A DNA stretch of 41,712 nt from Pseudomonas sp. CFII64 (GCF_000416235.1 NZ_ATLO01000030.1:1-41712), one strand, 5' to 3'. Counted from the stretch's first letter, positions 16,618-25,965 are shown. Notes: generated by a model not told the origin, from the sequence alone. A program made the numbers and translations.

Positions 16618-19473
16618 TCAAGCATTGGCCAAGTCCTTCGACAGTCGGCAACGCGTCATCAAGGCACCGGAGACCTTCGTACCCTCCCCTATGACTCCCT
16701 CGGTAACGCTGCCATGCAGGTTGCTGCCGCTCAGATCGGTTTGGCTGAGATTGACCTTGCGCAAGGTTGTTTCCAGCAGATTGGCACCGACCCAACTGGC
16801 ACGACTTAGATCACTTCCAGTGAAATCGGCACTACAAGCACTCAGGTGATAGCCACTGCTATCACTTAGATCGCAGCATGAAACCAGGGCTCGGGACAGA
16901 TTTACGCCGCTCAGGCTGGCGTGCGTCAGATAGGCGTGCTGAAGACTGGCGTCGCTGAGGTCAGCACCGTCCAACCGTACAGCCGGAAGGCGACAACCTG
17001 GCTCAAGGCGCCATTGCTTCAACAGAGCGCAGCTCAGATCAACTTCGACCCCCTCGCAGCAAGACCATGAAGCTTCTTGCAAATCAGCCCTGGACAACTC
17101 AACGGCGTCCAGTTGGCAGGCGTAGAACTGTGTCTTGACCAACTGTGCATCGGCTATTCTCGCCTGTCCAAGATTGCAACGCTGCCAGCGCGCTCGCGGC
17201 CAATTAACGCGTTGTAGACTGGCGGCAGTAAAGCTGCACTCGACCCACTGGATATCCTGCCCATGACAGCCAGAAAAGTCGGCGTTGTCGAACCCGCACT
17301 GTTTGGCGTAAACCGCATGAAAGCTCGCCTCTTTCGCCCGCGCGCCATTCATGGAGCTACGCTCGAAGAACGCACCGTCCAGGCAAGCTTTGGTCATATC
17401 GACATTATCAAGCTCGCAATCGATGAAGCGGCCATGACTCAGGTCCGCACCGCTGAATGACGTACCTCTCAACTGGCAGTTTTGGAACACGCAGTTCTGC
17501 AAATCCGCCGCACTCAAATCAAGATGGGATAAATCGAGAGATGCAAAGTGCTCGCCGGTCAGACGCAGGCCATTGGCATGGCTGGTTTGCAGGAGTTCAC
17601 GGGTCCATTCTGGCTGGATGTCCGCCAAGAGCGATCCGACAGTAATGTTTTTCAAGGCTGCGATCAGCGTTTCAATTTCTTCGATCTGTACTGCGGCCTC
17701 CTCCGCTTCAATCGAACCTGGTAGCGGGTGGGCGTCAGCCTGAAGCACGCTGAAGCGTAACAGTGGATCCTGCGCACGCATTTCGGCCATCAAGTCCTCT
17801 AGGGGTATCCCCAACTCGCCAGCTATTTGCTCGAGTTCCTGCTGCTGGCCAGCCTCCAGCTCGACGAGATTGGCATGCAGATCTGTTTCGGCCCGAAGAG
17901 CATCCAGTTGCACCTGCGCAAGCAGCGGATCGGGCGGCTTGGCCGCGGCATGGATTTCGTCAAGCAGAGCCACTGGGTCACGGCCAACAAGGCTGGCCAA
18001 CGCAGCCACCTCTTGCCGGAGGTGCTCTTGCGTCTGAACAAGCCTTTGATCAATGTGCGACTCTCCTCCAAAGGCATCAACCTCCGCATTGATGGCCTCC
18101 TCATCGGTAGCTGTCTGAGTGCCCTTAAACAACCGTTCTAAAGTAGATGGATTGATACGCTGCTCATCCGGCAATAATTCATGCGCACCGGCTAAAGACT
18201 CTTGCAGTTTAGGTAGCAATGACGCCAGATTACGTTCATCCGCTTGAACCGCCTGAATACCCAAAATCGGATTAACGACGCCCACCGACCTTGAGGGAAA
18301 CCCTAGCAAACGTTCCTGCTCCTTGAGGAAGACGGTAGCGTTAGCGATCAGATCCGCACCAAGCTTATTGAGTTTTTCTTCCTGCTCAGGCGCAGCTTTG
18401 CCCCGCTGCGCTTGCGATTCAGCGGACGGAATGTGACTCTGCCGCCACAACTCTGCGATCCATTGATCACGGCTCTTATACGAGTCCGTTTCGCGCTCGC
18501 AGCGCAAAGCCACCGCCGCAAGATCTTCGCCGTCTATATCTCGTACCGGAATCTGCGCTCTATAAACCAGCAGGACCCGTTCGACATCCGGGAACAGCCA
18601 TACGGTGTCCAGCTCAAGTTTTACCTCTTCGATAGCCCGATCGACCGCCGATGCAGGTTTCGCTTGCGAATCTATCGAAGCGCGCTCGACAAACAGCCGG
18701 GGACGAAAGCCAGGCAAGCGCCCGACTACCTCCAACTTAGAGGGATGCATACCGGCAACAGACCAGGCCTCATTCCCTGCCCAATAGTCCGGTTGGACCT
18801 GGTCCTGGGCGACTTCGTCAAACCAGCGTGGGTCTGTGTCCAACGGCGCAAAAGGCGCACGCTGACATGCCCAGGCCTCATCACAAACACCGAAAAAATC
18901 CCGGCGCTCCCGAGAGTGAGGCAACAATGGCAGCAAGCTGGCTACCTGCACAGATTTACCAGGCGCACGCAAGGGCATATGTGGGCTCTCGACCTGGGGC
19001 AAGGCCAGGCCTTCGGCGACATCCGGGTCAGTGGTGTAGCCAATCCCTTGAGGGTTATCCGGGCTGTCGGCACCGCCATAGGCATGCTGCAAGTCCAGCG
19101 GAACGACTGTCAGCGCACCACAGATAACGGGATTCCACCCCAGCAAACCTTTACGCCACTGGCGAGGAGGCTGCACATGCAGGGTCTTGCTCAGTGAACC
19201 TAAGCTGACCCGCACCGCCATGCCTGCCTGTTGCGCTGTATTCAGAGGATAAGCGCTGCCGTGAACGGCAAAGGTGCCATGGTTCTTTTTCAAGCCACGA
19301 TCGAACGGCTGTTTGGCGAAGCGCTCGGCCAGCCATGGCTGTGCCTGATCAGCCGTGACAATAGTTTGATCAGCTTGGTACAACAGCCCCACAGTCGCCA
19401 CCATGCAGGGACTATGTTCAAGACGATTCCGAGCGACCAATAACAGGCTGGCATCACCGTAATCAAGGCGCAT
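16618..19473 (-). CDS. DUF2169 domain fused to pentapeptide repeats, candidate T6SS adaptor/cargo
   Basis: 951 residues. The N-terminal third (about 1-310) is a DUF2169 domain, with the hallmark order of an aromatic-rich G-A-D block (LQHAYGGADSPDNPQG), FFGVCDEAWACQRAPFAPLD and a W-F-D-x-x-A-Q-D-Q segment. DUF2169 proteins are encoded beside VgrG and PAAR genes and are regarded as adaptors that load effectors. The middle (about 320-620) is Gln/Glu/Ala-rich, probably helical and coiled-coil. The last third (about 630-945) consists of pentapeptide repeats such as LDLSHLDLSAADLQNCVFQN. Domain fusion suggests the repeat rod is presented on the spike. It starts about 92 nt after clpV and precedes vgrG by 32 nt. 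Whether it is chaperone, structural extension or effector is open. Confidence 0.85.
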   Translation of the reverse strand: MRLDYGDASLLLVARNRLEHSPCMVATVGLLYQADQTIVTADQAQPWLAERFAKQPFDRGLKKNHGTFAVHGSAYPLNTAQQAGMAVRVSLGSLSKTLHVQPPRQWRKGLLGWNPVICGALTVVPLDLQHAYGGADSPDNPQGIGYTTDPDVAEGLALPQVESPHMPLRAPGKSVQVASLLPLLPHSRERRDFFGVCDEAWACQRAPFAPLDTDPRWFDEVAQDQVQPDYWAGNEAWSVAGMHPSKLEVVGRLPGFRPRLFVERASIDSQAKPASAVDRAIEEVKLELDTVWLFPDVERVLLVYRAQIPVRDIDGEDLAAVALRCERETDSYKSRDQWIAELWRQSHIPSAESQAQRGKAAPEQEEKLNKLGADLIANATVFLKEQERLLGFPSRSVGVVNPILGIQAVQADERNLASLLPKLQESLAGAHELLPDEQRINPSTLERLFKGTQTATDEEAINAEVDAFGGESHIDQRLVQTQEHLRQEVAALASLVGRDPVALLDEIHAAAKPPDPLLAQVQLDALRAETDLHANLVELEAGQQQELEQIAGELGIPLEDLMAEMRAQDPLLRFSVLQADAHPLPGSIEAEEAAVQIEEIETLIAALKNITVGSLLADIQPEWTRELLQTSHANGLRLTGEHFASLDLSHLDLSAADLQNCVFQNCQLRGTSFSGADLSHGRFIDCELDNVDMTKACLDGAFFERSSMNGARAKEASFHAVYAKQCGFDNADFSGCHGQDIQWVECSFTAASLQRVNWPRARWQRCNLGQARIADAQLVKTQFYACQLDAVELSRADLQEASWSCCEGVEVDLSCALLKQWRLEPGCRLPAVRLDGADLSDASLQHAYLTHASLSGVNLSRALVSCCDLSDSSGYHLSACSADFTGSDLSRASWVGANLLETTLRKVNLSQTDLSGSNLHGSVTEGVIGEGTKVSGALMTRCRLSKDLANA

Positions 19474-19561
19474 GACGACGAGTCTCCCGGAGGTTCGACG
19501 CAGTCGCTGCAGGGTTCACAGTTGGCTGCACACGAGGCTGTCCATAAGTTGTATGGTTCAT
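19463..19561 (-). CDS. Possible 32-codon small ORF between clpV and the DUF2169 gene
   Basis: The frame begins with an ATG 3 nt after the clpV stop (TAAGCCATG) and ends with TGA 11 nt inside the next gene. It encodes a basic, Pro/Thr/Asn-rich peptide starting MNHTTYGQPRVQPTVNPAAT and ending ETRRHAP. It has only a weak purine-rich site upstream. It may be a coupling leader that carries ribosomes to the DUF2169 start, or chance. I see no motif. Confidence 0.3.
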   Translation of the reverse strand: MNHTTYGQPRVQPTVNPAATASNLRETRRHAP

Positions 19562-19564
19562 GGC

Positions 19565-22297
19565 TTAGACCAACTCTTCCAACGGCGCGGCAGCCAGGTC
19601 CGAAGACCCGCTTTCGGTTGCCAGGATGTTGCTGATAAGCCACTCCCCCGAAGCACCCACCGCCACATGCAACTGCGCCAGCGGCCGCTGATCGGCAATA
19701 GCCCCCAGCAACACGTCCGACAGACGCGGGGTCAGGCTTTTACGCAGGATGAAGTCGATGTTGCGCGCCCCGCTCTCCACTTCCGTGCAGCGTGCGGCGA
19801 TGACGTCGGCCACTTCGTCGGCAAAGGTCAGGCGCACTTTCGATGAAGCCAGCAGCCGCTCGCTGAGCCGGGCCAGTTTCAGGCGCACGATACCGGCCAG
19901 CTGTTCACCGCCCAGGGTGAAGAACGGCACGATGGTCATGCGTGCCAGTAATGCAGGCTTGAAATGCCTGGAAAGCGTCGGGCGGATTTTCTCCGCAAGG
20001 GTGTCGGGGTCCGGGCGACCGTCAGCGCACAGGTTCTGGATTTCGTCGGTGGCCAGGTTGCTGGTCAACAGCACCACGGTGTTGGAGAAGTCGATCTGCC
20101 GCCCTTCGCCATCGGACAGGCTGCCCTTGTCAAAGACCTGGTAGAAAATGTTCACCACGTCCAGGTGGGCTTTCTCGACCTCATCGAGCAGCACCACCGA
20201 ATAAGGGCGCTTGCGGACCGCTTCGGTCAACATGCCGCCTTCACCGAAACCGACATAACCGGCAGGAGAACCCACCAGACGGCTGACGGTGTGCTTTTCC
20301 TGATACTCGCTCATGTTCACCGAGATCATCGCTTGCTCGCCGCCGAACAAGTGCTCGGCCACGGCCAGGGCGGTTTCGGTTTTGCCGACACCCGATGGGC
20401 CGACCAGCAGAAACACGCCCAGCGGCTGTTGCGGATCACGCAGGCCGGATTGCGCGGCCTTGAGGATTTCAGCGATTTGCTCGACGGCGGTGTCCTGACC
20501 GCGAATCCGCGTCTTGATGTTGGCGGCCAGGGCCATTACACCACCAGCGGCGTCCCGCAGTACTTTGCCCAAAGGCACGCCGGTCCAGTCAGAGACCACC
20601 TTGGCGATGGCGTCCGGATTGACTTCGGTGAACAGCAACGGTTCGTCGCCTTGCAGCGTTGCCAGCGCCTGGCGAGCCGACTCCAGTTCCGCCTGACGGT
20701 CGGTCAGCGAAGCCAGAACCTGAGCCGTTTCGCCCTCGGCAGGCACGGGCAGATCTTCTTCTTTCAAGGCCACTTGCTTGCGAGCCTCCAGAACCCGAAC
20801 TGCGGCCTCGCGCTCGGCAAGCCAGCGGGTTTCCAGCGTCACACGGCGATCTTCGATACTCGCCTGTTCATCGGCAATATCAGCCAGACGCTGCGCCTCC
20901 ACCGGGAAGCCGTTGTTGCGATCACGTTCCAGCGCTGCCAGTTCGCGGGCCAGACCGGACAGCTGGCGCTCCATGCGTTCCAGCGCGGCAGGCTTGATAC
21001 CCAGGCCAATCCGCACGCGGGCGCTGGCGGTGTCGAGCAGGTCCACGGCCTTGTCCGGCAGCAGACGCCCGGTGATGTAGCGATCCGACAACTCGGCCGC
21101 AGCGACGATCGCGTCATCACGCACACTGACGCCGTGGACTTTTTCGTAATGCCCCTTGAGGCCACGCAAAATCAGTACCGCAGTCTTGACGCTCGGTTCA
21201 TCAAGCTTCACCAACTGGAAGCGGCGCGCCAGGGCTGGGTCTTTTTCAAAATACTTTTTATATTCCGACCAGGTGGTGGCGGCGATGGTGCGCAACTCGC
21301 CACGCGCCAGAGCCGGCTTGAGCAGGTTGGCCGCATCGGACCCGCCCGCTGCGCCGCCCGCGCCGATCAGCATGTGCGCTTCATCGATAAACAGAATGAC
21401 CGGCGTGGCGGACGCCTTGATCTCCTCGATGACCCCGCGCAAACGGTTTTCAAACTCGCCCTTGACGCTGGCCCCGGCTTCCAGGGCACCCAGATCCAGG
21501 CTGAGCAGGCGGGTATTTTTGAGGAAGTCCGGCACTTCGTTCTGGCTGATCAGCAACGCCAGGCCTTCCACGACCGCCGACTTGCCCACCCCTGGTTCGC
21601 CGACGGCAATGGGGTTGTTTTTACGACGCCTGGCCAGGATGTCGATCATCTGGCGGATTTCATCATCACGACCAAAAATCGGGTCGATGCGCCCTGCCGC
21701 AGCCTTGGCGGTGAGGTCTTCGCAAAAGCGCGCGATATTGTCTTCGGCTGCCGCTGCAACACCGCCAGCGTTGGCGACCGTCGAAACCGTCGAGCCAACT
21801 TGCAGGCTGTCCAGTGGACCTTCGCTGGAACCGTTCAGCAGTTGATTGAATTCAGCGGTCAGGGCGTCGGTTGAGATCGGCTTGAGCATCTCGCCGTACC
21901 GCGTCCCGGCGGTGTAATAGCCCAGGCGCGAGACCAGCGCCAGCAGCAACGAGCCACCGCGAATGCGCCCAGTGCCCACCACCAGCGAGGCGACGAGCCA
22001 GGCATCCTGAATCAACTCGGTGAGCAGGCTGGCGAACACCGGACGACCAGGATTGCCGTTCTTGAGTTGCGTCAAACCGTCGTCAAGCAGCGCCCGCAAG
22101 CGCAACGGATCAATCTCGAAGCGGGTCAGGATGCGGGTGACGTCAGCATTGGTATCGTCCAGTAATTGACGCAGCAAGTGCTCAACGGAAATCTCGTAGT
22201 GAGTGCGTGCCAGGGTCAGCCCTGCCGCATTCTCCAGAGCTTTGGTGCCATATACATTGAGCCGCGCGAACAGCGGTTTGAGTTCTACCTGAATCAT
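19565..22297 (-). CDS. clpV: T6SS sheath-recycling ATPase ClpV (TssH)
   Basis: 910 residues, a Clp/HSP100 AAA+ unfoldase that disassembles contracted TssB/TssC sheaths. The N-terminal domain (about 1-160) begins with the ClpV-type helix region. AAA domain 1 has Walker A GEPGVGKS (233-240) and Walker B ILFIDE (301-306). A coiled-coil middle region spans about 435-545. AAA domain 2 has Walker A GPSGVGKT (633-640) and Walker B VVLLDE (701-706). All these residues are intact, so it should be active. The ATG overlaps the tssG stop by 4 nt (ATGA). Length and the sheath-operon context separate it from housekeeping ClpB. Confidence 0.97.
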   Translation of the reverse strand: MIQVELKPLFARLNVYGTKALENAAGLTLARTHYEISVEHLLRQLLDDTNADVTRILTRFEIDPLRLRALLDDGLTQLKNGNPGRPVFASLLTELIQDAWLVASLVVGTGRIRGGSLLLALVSRLGYYTAGTRYGEMLKPISTDALTAEFNQLLNGSSEGPLDSLQVGSTVSTVANAGGVAAAAEDNIARFCEDLTAKAAAGRIDPIFGRDDEIRQMIDILARRRKNNPIAVGEPGVGKSAVVEGLALLISQNEVPDFLKNTRLLSLDLGALEAGASVKGEFENRLRGVIEEIKASATPVILFIDEAHMLIGAGGAAGGSDAANLLKPALARGELRTIAATTWSEYKKYFEKDPALARRFQLVKLDEPSVKTAVLILRGLKGHYEKVHGVSVRDDAIVAAAELSDRYITGRLLPDKAVDLLDTASARVRIGLGIKPAALERMERQLSGLARELAALERDRNNGFPVEAQRLADIADEQASIEDRRVTLETRWLAEREAAVRVLEARKQVALKEEDLPVPAEGETAQVLASLTDRQAELESARQALATLQGDEPLLFTEVNPDAIAKVVSDWTGVPLGKVLRDAAGGVMALAANIKTRIRGQDTAVEQIAEILKAAQSGLRDPQQPLGVFLLVGPSGVGKTETALAVAEHLFGGEQAMISVNMSEYQEKHTVSRLVGSPAGYVGFGEGGMLTEAVRKRPYSVVLLDEVEKAHLDVVNIFYQVFDKGSLSDGEGRQIDFSNTVVLLTSNLATDEIQNLCADGRPDPDTLAEKIRPTLSRHFKPALLARMTIVPFFTLGGEQLAGIVRLKLARLSERLLASSKVRLTFADEVADVIAARCTEVESGARNIDFILRKSLTPRLSDVLLGAIADQRPLAQLHVAVGASGEWLISNILATESGSSDLAAAPLEELV

Positions 22298-23304
22298 TGC
22301 AGCGTCCTCACTTCGGGCATCGAGCCGTTTGCAGCGGTTAACATGAATACAACGTCGTCTTGCGCATTTGTGTCGCCGAGCCAGGTATCCAGGCCCAGTT
22401 GTTGCCAGCCCTGACCCAACGAGGCGCAGCGCTGCTCCTGTGGCGCAAGCATCATGACCAAACGACTGTGCAGCGGCGTCTGCAAGTACAGCGCCACCAG
22501 CCTTTCCAGCTTTTGGTACAGCGCCTGCCCCGGCAACAGGTCGTGAAAACGCTGTGCACTCAATGAAGTCAGACGAATATCCAGCATGCCGCTACGGTCC
22601 ATCACTTCTCGACCGAGCAGGCTGTCTTCGCCCAAGACACCGCACTGCATGCCCAGGTAAGTACGCGCTGGACGGTCGATACGCAGCCGTGTTTCGACAC
22701 AGGGCACAACCTCCACAGAACCATCGTTGAGCACCGCCTTCACCAACTGCTGCAGGCCTAGGGCCGAGCGTGGGTGCTGATTGAACAGGCCTGCGTATTG
22801 CAATAAATCCAGGGATTGGTCGCGCAGTTCAGGCCGTGCATCAGCGACACCGATAAAGGCCTGCAGTTGGCGCAGGCTCTTGACGTCACGGCGCTCGGTG
22901 ATGTCGATCCAGATGCGGTGCTTTTCCCAAGCGCGGAACAACAGCGGATAGAGCGCGGCATGCAAAATGTCGAGAAAGTCGCGCCCCGCCGAGTGCCCTT
23001 GCAACTGCTCGTCGATCAAATCCTCGGTGTAAAACGTAGGCAGCGGCGAAGTCACCCCATACAACCCGAAGAAATTGGCTTCTATGCGGTAGCGACCATC
23101 CTCGCCCTGCTCAATCTGCTCAATGTCACGCTGCGGGAAACCCAGCCCCAGACGCGGCCGGACCCGCACATTTTCAGCGAACGATTTATCGCTGGGGAAA
23201 CGCAGTCGCAACAGGCGCAGTGCCTGGAAAAACCCGAAATCGCCGCTGTCATCAAGCAACGAATCGCTCACAGCAGGCGTTGCTGCCCGATCTTCGCTGG
23301 CCAT
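22294..23304 (-). CDS. tssG: T6SS baseplate protein TssG
   Basis: 336 residues. TssG forms the baseplate wedge with TssF (two copies) and TssE. The conserved N-terminal segment FGFFQALRLLRLRFP and the R-V-R-P-x-L-G-L-G-F-P block followed by FFGLYGVTSPLPTFYTEDLI are family signatures. I chose the ATG at 23304 (MASEDRAATPAV). It overlaps the end of tssF by 37 nt; the longer frame to 23397 would add a Cys/Arg-rich stretch that is only a shadow of tssF. It overlaps clpV by 4 nt. Confidence 0.94.
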   Translation of the reverse strand: MASEDRAATPAVSDSLLDDSGDFGFFQALRLLRLRFPSDKSFAENVRVRPRLGLGFPQRDIEQIEQGEDGRYRIEANFFGLYGVTSPLPTFYTEDLIDEQLQGHSAGRDFLDILHAALYPLLFRAWEKHRIWIDITERRDVKSLRQLQAFIGVADARPELRDQSLDLLQYAGLFNQHPRSALGLQQLVKAVLNDGSVEVVPCVETRLRIDRPARTYLGMQCGVLGEDSLLGREVMDRSGMLDIRLTSLSAQRFHDLLPGQALYQKLERLVALYLQTPLHSRLVMMLAPQEQRCASLGQGWQQLGLDTWLGDTNAQDDVVFMLTAANGSMPEVRTLQ

Positions 23305-24983
23305 TGCAAGGTCTCGTGGTGAACGCTGTCGAACAGCGTGAAAGCGGTAAAGCTGTTGACAGCCATACAGCCAGCGAAAAACTCGTCGAGTACACAACCG
23401 AACAGGTAGAAATTGCCGGGGCTGAGAAAGTGATCACCGCGACACTCGACCCGAATGACACTCCCTTCAATCGGTAGCCCACGGATAAAGCGTCGTTCTT
23501 GAAGGACGGTGACGTTTTCGATGGCATCGATACGGCGCTGATTAGCGTCTTGTGCGCCCTCCCCGGTACTGGGCAGATAAGCCGTCAGCAGGCCACGCAA
23601 GTAATCGCGATCAGCCAGGCGAAAGTGATTAGCGTTCAACTGCGAGAGCATTCGCCACAGCAATTTGTCGTCGAATTTCGGTGGCTGGCAGGGGGTGACA
23701 CCCCGGATGCTCTTGAACTCCATCCTGGGTGGGGTGTTGTCCGTGGGCTGGTTCAAATCCCCCGGCCGCAGACTTTCAGGCAACTTGCCGTTGGTGCACA
23801 ACAAACCGATAGACAAGGTCATTTCGGCTGGCACTTTACCTTCGCGGTAAGGCAGGCTCAGATAATGGTCGTACCCATGAGGGTCGATACTCGAAGAGCG
23901 GATTCGCAAATTGTAAGTGTCGTTTTGCGAAAAGGTATTGAACGGCTCAAGGGGTCGCTCGCCTGCGCCAGCTGTGTAAGCGCTGACGCTGAGCACCGAA
24001 TGAATCCGCATGCTCATGCGCTGGCCATGATCGGCAGGCTGGATGCGATAGTCGACTTGCTTGTGGTCGATGCGCAGCGGATGTGCTTCCTGGGTGAATA
24101 GATTGATGGCCGGTGTCACACCAAGCATGAAACTGTTGGCCGAGAGATTCGGCGTCCAGTCAGGCAAGTTTTCGAACATCAGGCGCACGGTGAAGCGCCC
24201 GTCCGCACCTCTTGCTCGCCACTGTTTGAACCCGCGCAGCTCGATAAACAAAAATTTCTCGGGCAATGCGAAGTATTCCTGCAGGCAACGATAGGCCGGG
24301 TGCGCGGTATCGGGAAACGGCAGCAAGGTGTTGCTCGCATCAAATCCGAGGCCGCGCAAATGGCTGGCCGACAGTACGGTCATGGGTTGTTCTTGTGCTG
24401 TGATACGAATCTCACGCAAGTTGAGATGCAGCAGACGCAACAACTTTGAGCCATCAGCCAGGCCATCACCCAAATAGAAACGCAGGCTATCGGCCATCCA
24501 ATTATTCGGATCGGCGGTAGTAAAAGCGAAGTCCAGAACCAAGCTGCGCTCTTCACCAGCGCCGCCGTCCCAGCGGCTTGCAACCAGTTGCAACGGCTCC
24601 AGATCGACCGCTGCGGTACTGCGGAAGCGCATCCGCTGGCCATCGACCGGCACCGAGGCAATTTCGCAGCCGGCCTCGACACGTGAGACCTCTTGCAATG
24701 CCCCACGCGGCTGAAATTGCAGCAGCGTCAGGCAAGGCAAGGGTTGTAGGTAATGGGGATAGAGCAGCTGCGCCAACTCTTGGATGAACTCGGGAAACTC
24801 GTCGTCCAGCCGTTGGCGAACCATCCCGGTGAGAAACGCCACACCTTCGAGCAAGCGCTCGACATCCGGGTCATTGGCCGAGTCCACGCCCAGCAGCGGC
24901 GCCAGGGCCGGGTTGCGGCGAGCAAACTCATCGGCCAGACGCCGCAGTTGGTTGAGTTCATTTTGATAGTGGCTATTGAGCAT
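23268..24983 (-). CDS. tssF: T6SS baseplate protein TssF
   Basis: 571 residues, close to the usual length of about 580-620. TssF is the largest wedge protein of the baseplate. The start, MLNSHYQNELNQLRRLADEF, with the following P-x-L-A-P-L-L and DPDVERLLEGVAFLTGMVRQ, is the diagnostic N-terminus of the family. The second half contains FRLADRDYLRGLLTAYLP, also conserved. It starts 3 nt after the tssE stop with no clear ribosome site, so translation is probably coupled. It overlaps tssG. Confidence 0.95.
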   Translation of the reverse strand: MLNSHYQNELNQLRRLADEFARRNPALAPLLGVDSANDPDVERLLEGVAFLTGMVRQRLDDEFPEFIQELAQLLYPHYLQPLPCLTLLQFQPRGALQEVSRVEAGCEIASVPVDGQRMRFRSTAAVDLEPLQLVASRWDGGAGEERSLVLDFAFTTADPNNWMADSLRFYLGDGLADGSKLLRLLHLNLREIRITAQEQPMTVLSASHLRGLGFDASNTLLPFPDTAHPAYRCLQEYFALPEKFLFIELRGFKQWRARGADGRFTVRLMFENLPDWTPNLSANSFMLGVTPAINLFTQEAHPLRIDHKQVDYRIQPADHGQRMSMRIHSVLSVSAYTAGAGERPLEPFNTFSQNDTYNLRIRSSSIDPHGYDHYLSLPYREGKVPAEMTLSIGLLCTNGKLPESLRPGDLNQPTDNTPPRMEFKSIRGVTPCQPPKFDDKLLWRMLSQLNANHFRLADRDYLRGLLTAYLPSTGEGAQDANQRRIDAIENVTVLQERRFIRGLPIEGSVIRVECRGDHFLSPGNFYLFGCVLDEFFAGCMAVNSFTAFTLFDSVHHETLQWPAKIGQQRLL

Positions 24984-24986
24984 GAC

Positions 24987-25406
24987 TTAGTGCATCGCCA
25001 AGGACACGCGACCATCCGAAGACACACGCGTTGCCAAGTGAATGGGAATGTCCCGGTCGTCGATCGACACCATACCCTCAAGGCTGAAACTCAGCGACAA
25101 CACTTCCTGAGCGCCTTCGGCGACCAAGATGCGCGGCGACTTCAAGCGAGGCTCATAGCGGGCGATCATGCGAGTCATGTTCTCGATTATTTGCGTTGTC
25201 TCTCCGGTCGCAAACGAACCGGCCAGATTGGTGAAATCGGGTACGCCAAACTCAGCGTCGATAGGCACGCTGCCGCGCCGGGTATTCAGGATGCGTTGCA
25301 GATGCAGGATGATCGACTCCGTCAACACTTCCGCCTGGGTAAGGTGCGTACGACCGGTTTCGACCTGCAGGCTTTTGACGCGCTCCAGTAATCGCTTTTC
25401 TCTCAA
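24987..25406 (-). CDS. tssE: T6SS baseplate protein TssE (gp25-like), probable TTG start
   Basis: 139 residues if started at the TTG at 25406. TssE is the gp25-like lysozyme-fold protein (without enzyme activity) that joins baseplate and sheath. Recognisable segments are LTESIILHLQRILNTRRGSV, then FGVPDFTNL, and the C-terminal beta part with IPIHLATRVSSDGRVSLAMH. No in-frame ATG lies between the conserved region and the hcp 3' end. The TTG gives MREKRLLERVKSL, which fits the family N-terminus, and AGAAGG lies 9 nt upstream. An out-of-frame 7-codon ORF (25403-25426, starting with ATG) ends in a TGA that overlaps this TTG. The alternative is an ATG start at 25426 with a 1-nt sequencing or real frameshift. 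Confidence 0.85.
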   Translation of the reverse strand: MREKRLLERVKSLQVETGRTHLTQAEVLTESIILHLQRILNTRRGSVPIDAEFGVPDFTNLAGSFATGETTQIIENMTRMIARYEPRLKSPRILVAEGAQEVLSLSFSLEGMVSIDDRDIPIHLATRVSSDGRVSLAMH

Positions 25407-25436
25407 CGCGGTGTACCTTCTGCCATGGCAAGAACA

Positions 25437-25455
25437 CCGCCCTGGACCAGGGCGG
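25437..25455 (-). terminator. Perfect GC-rich inverted repeat between hcp and tssE
   Basis: On the minus strand CCGCCCTGG, one base, then its exact complement CCAGGGCGG. In RNA it forms a stem of about 8 bp with a tight loop, followed by UGUUCUU rather than a full U tract. It lies 22 nt after the hcp stop. It could be a leaky terminator or a 3' end that protects the hcp message from exonucleases. Confidence 0.55.
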
Positions 25456-25476
25456 CGTTGAACAGTCGAGCGTGAC

Positions 25477-25965
25477 TTACGCTTTTGGCGCCAACCACGA
25501 GTCTTCGGCTTCAATACCGTCCGGAACCCAGGTCCATACGATTTTTTCGTAGGTGATACCGATGTCTTCCATATGGCCCATTTGTTTGAACTCAGGGTTC
25601 AACACGTTCGGAACCCAAGTGTGGGCCGAAACGAGCACGGCATTGCTCAGGGTGATGGTGTAGTACTTTTCTTCGGTGCCTTTAGGCGAGATCCGATAAA
25701 ACTCCAGCACAACGGACTTGAGCTGCTCGCCGGAAGTTAGAGCTTGCAGCAGCTTTGGAGAAGACTTGTCGATTTCCTTGGTCAGGGTCATGCCCTGGTG
25801 GACACGCTTACCGGCCGGCAGCCCGGTTTGCGGGTTTTTGGGAATATCGATCAGGTGTTCGACGGCCTGTACAAGGATCATTCCTTCATGACCGGTAACA
25901 GTGCTGGAACCTTCGATCTTGCCTTGGTTCTGGCCTTCGATACTCAAGTAACATGGCATTGGCAT
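25477..25965 (-). CDS. hcp: T6SS tube protein Hcp (TssD)
   Basis: 162 residues. Hcp forms hexameric rings that stack into the inner tube and is secreted in large amounts. The N-terminus MPMPCYLSIEGQNQGKIEG is typical, as are the segments VQAVEHLI, GKRVHQGMTLTKEIDKSSP and the C-terminal ITYEKIVWTW. Length is normal and no toxin extension is present. A ribosome site (GGAG) lies about 8 nt before the ATG. It stands apart from its neighbours in the operon: 158 nt after tssC and 70 nt before tssE, with an RNA hairpin on each side, which fits a need for much more Hcp than baseplate protein. Confidence 0.97.
   Translation of the reverse strand: MPMPCYLSIEGQNQGKIEGSSTVTGHEGMILVQAVEHLIDIPKNPQTGLPAGKRVHQGMTLTKEIDKSSPKLLQALTSGEQLKSVVLEFYRISPKGTEEKYYTITLSNAVLVSAHTWVPNVLNPEFKQMGHMEDIGITYEKIVWTWVPDGIEAEDSWLAPKA

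Noticed and set aside
19964..21874. 636-codon plus-strand frame opposite clpV
   Set aside because: It is the antisense shadow of a high-GC gene with conserved Walker motifs on the minus strand.
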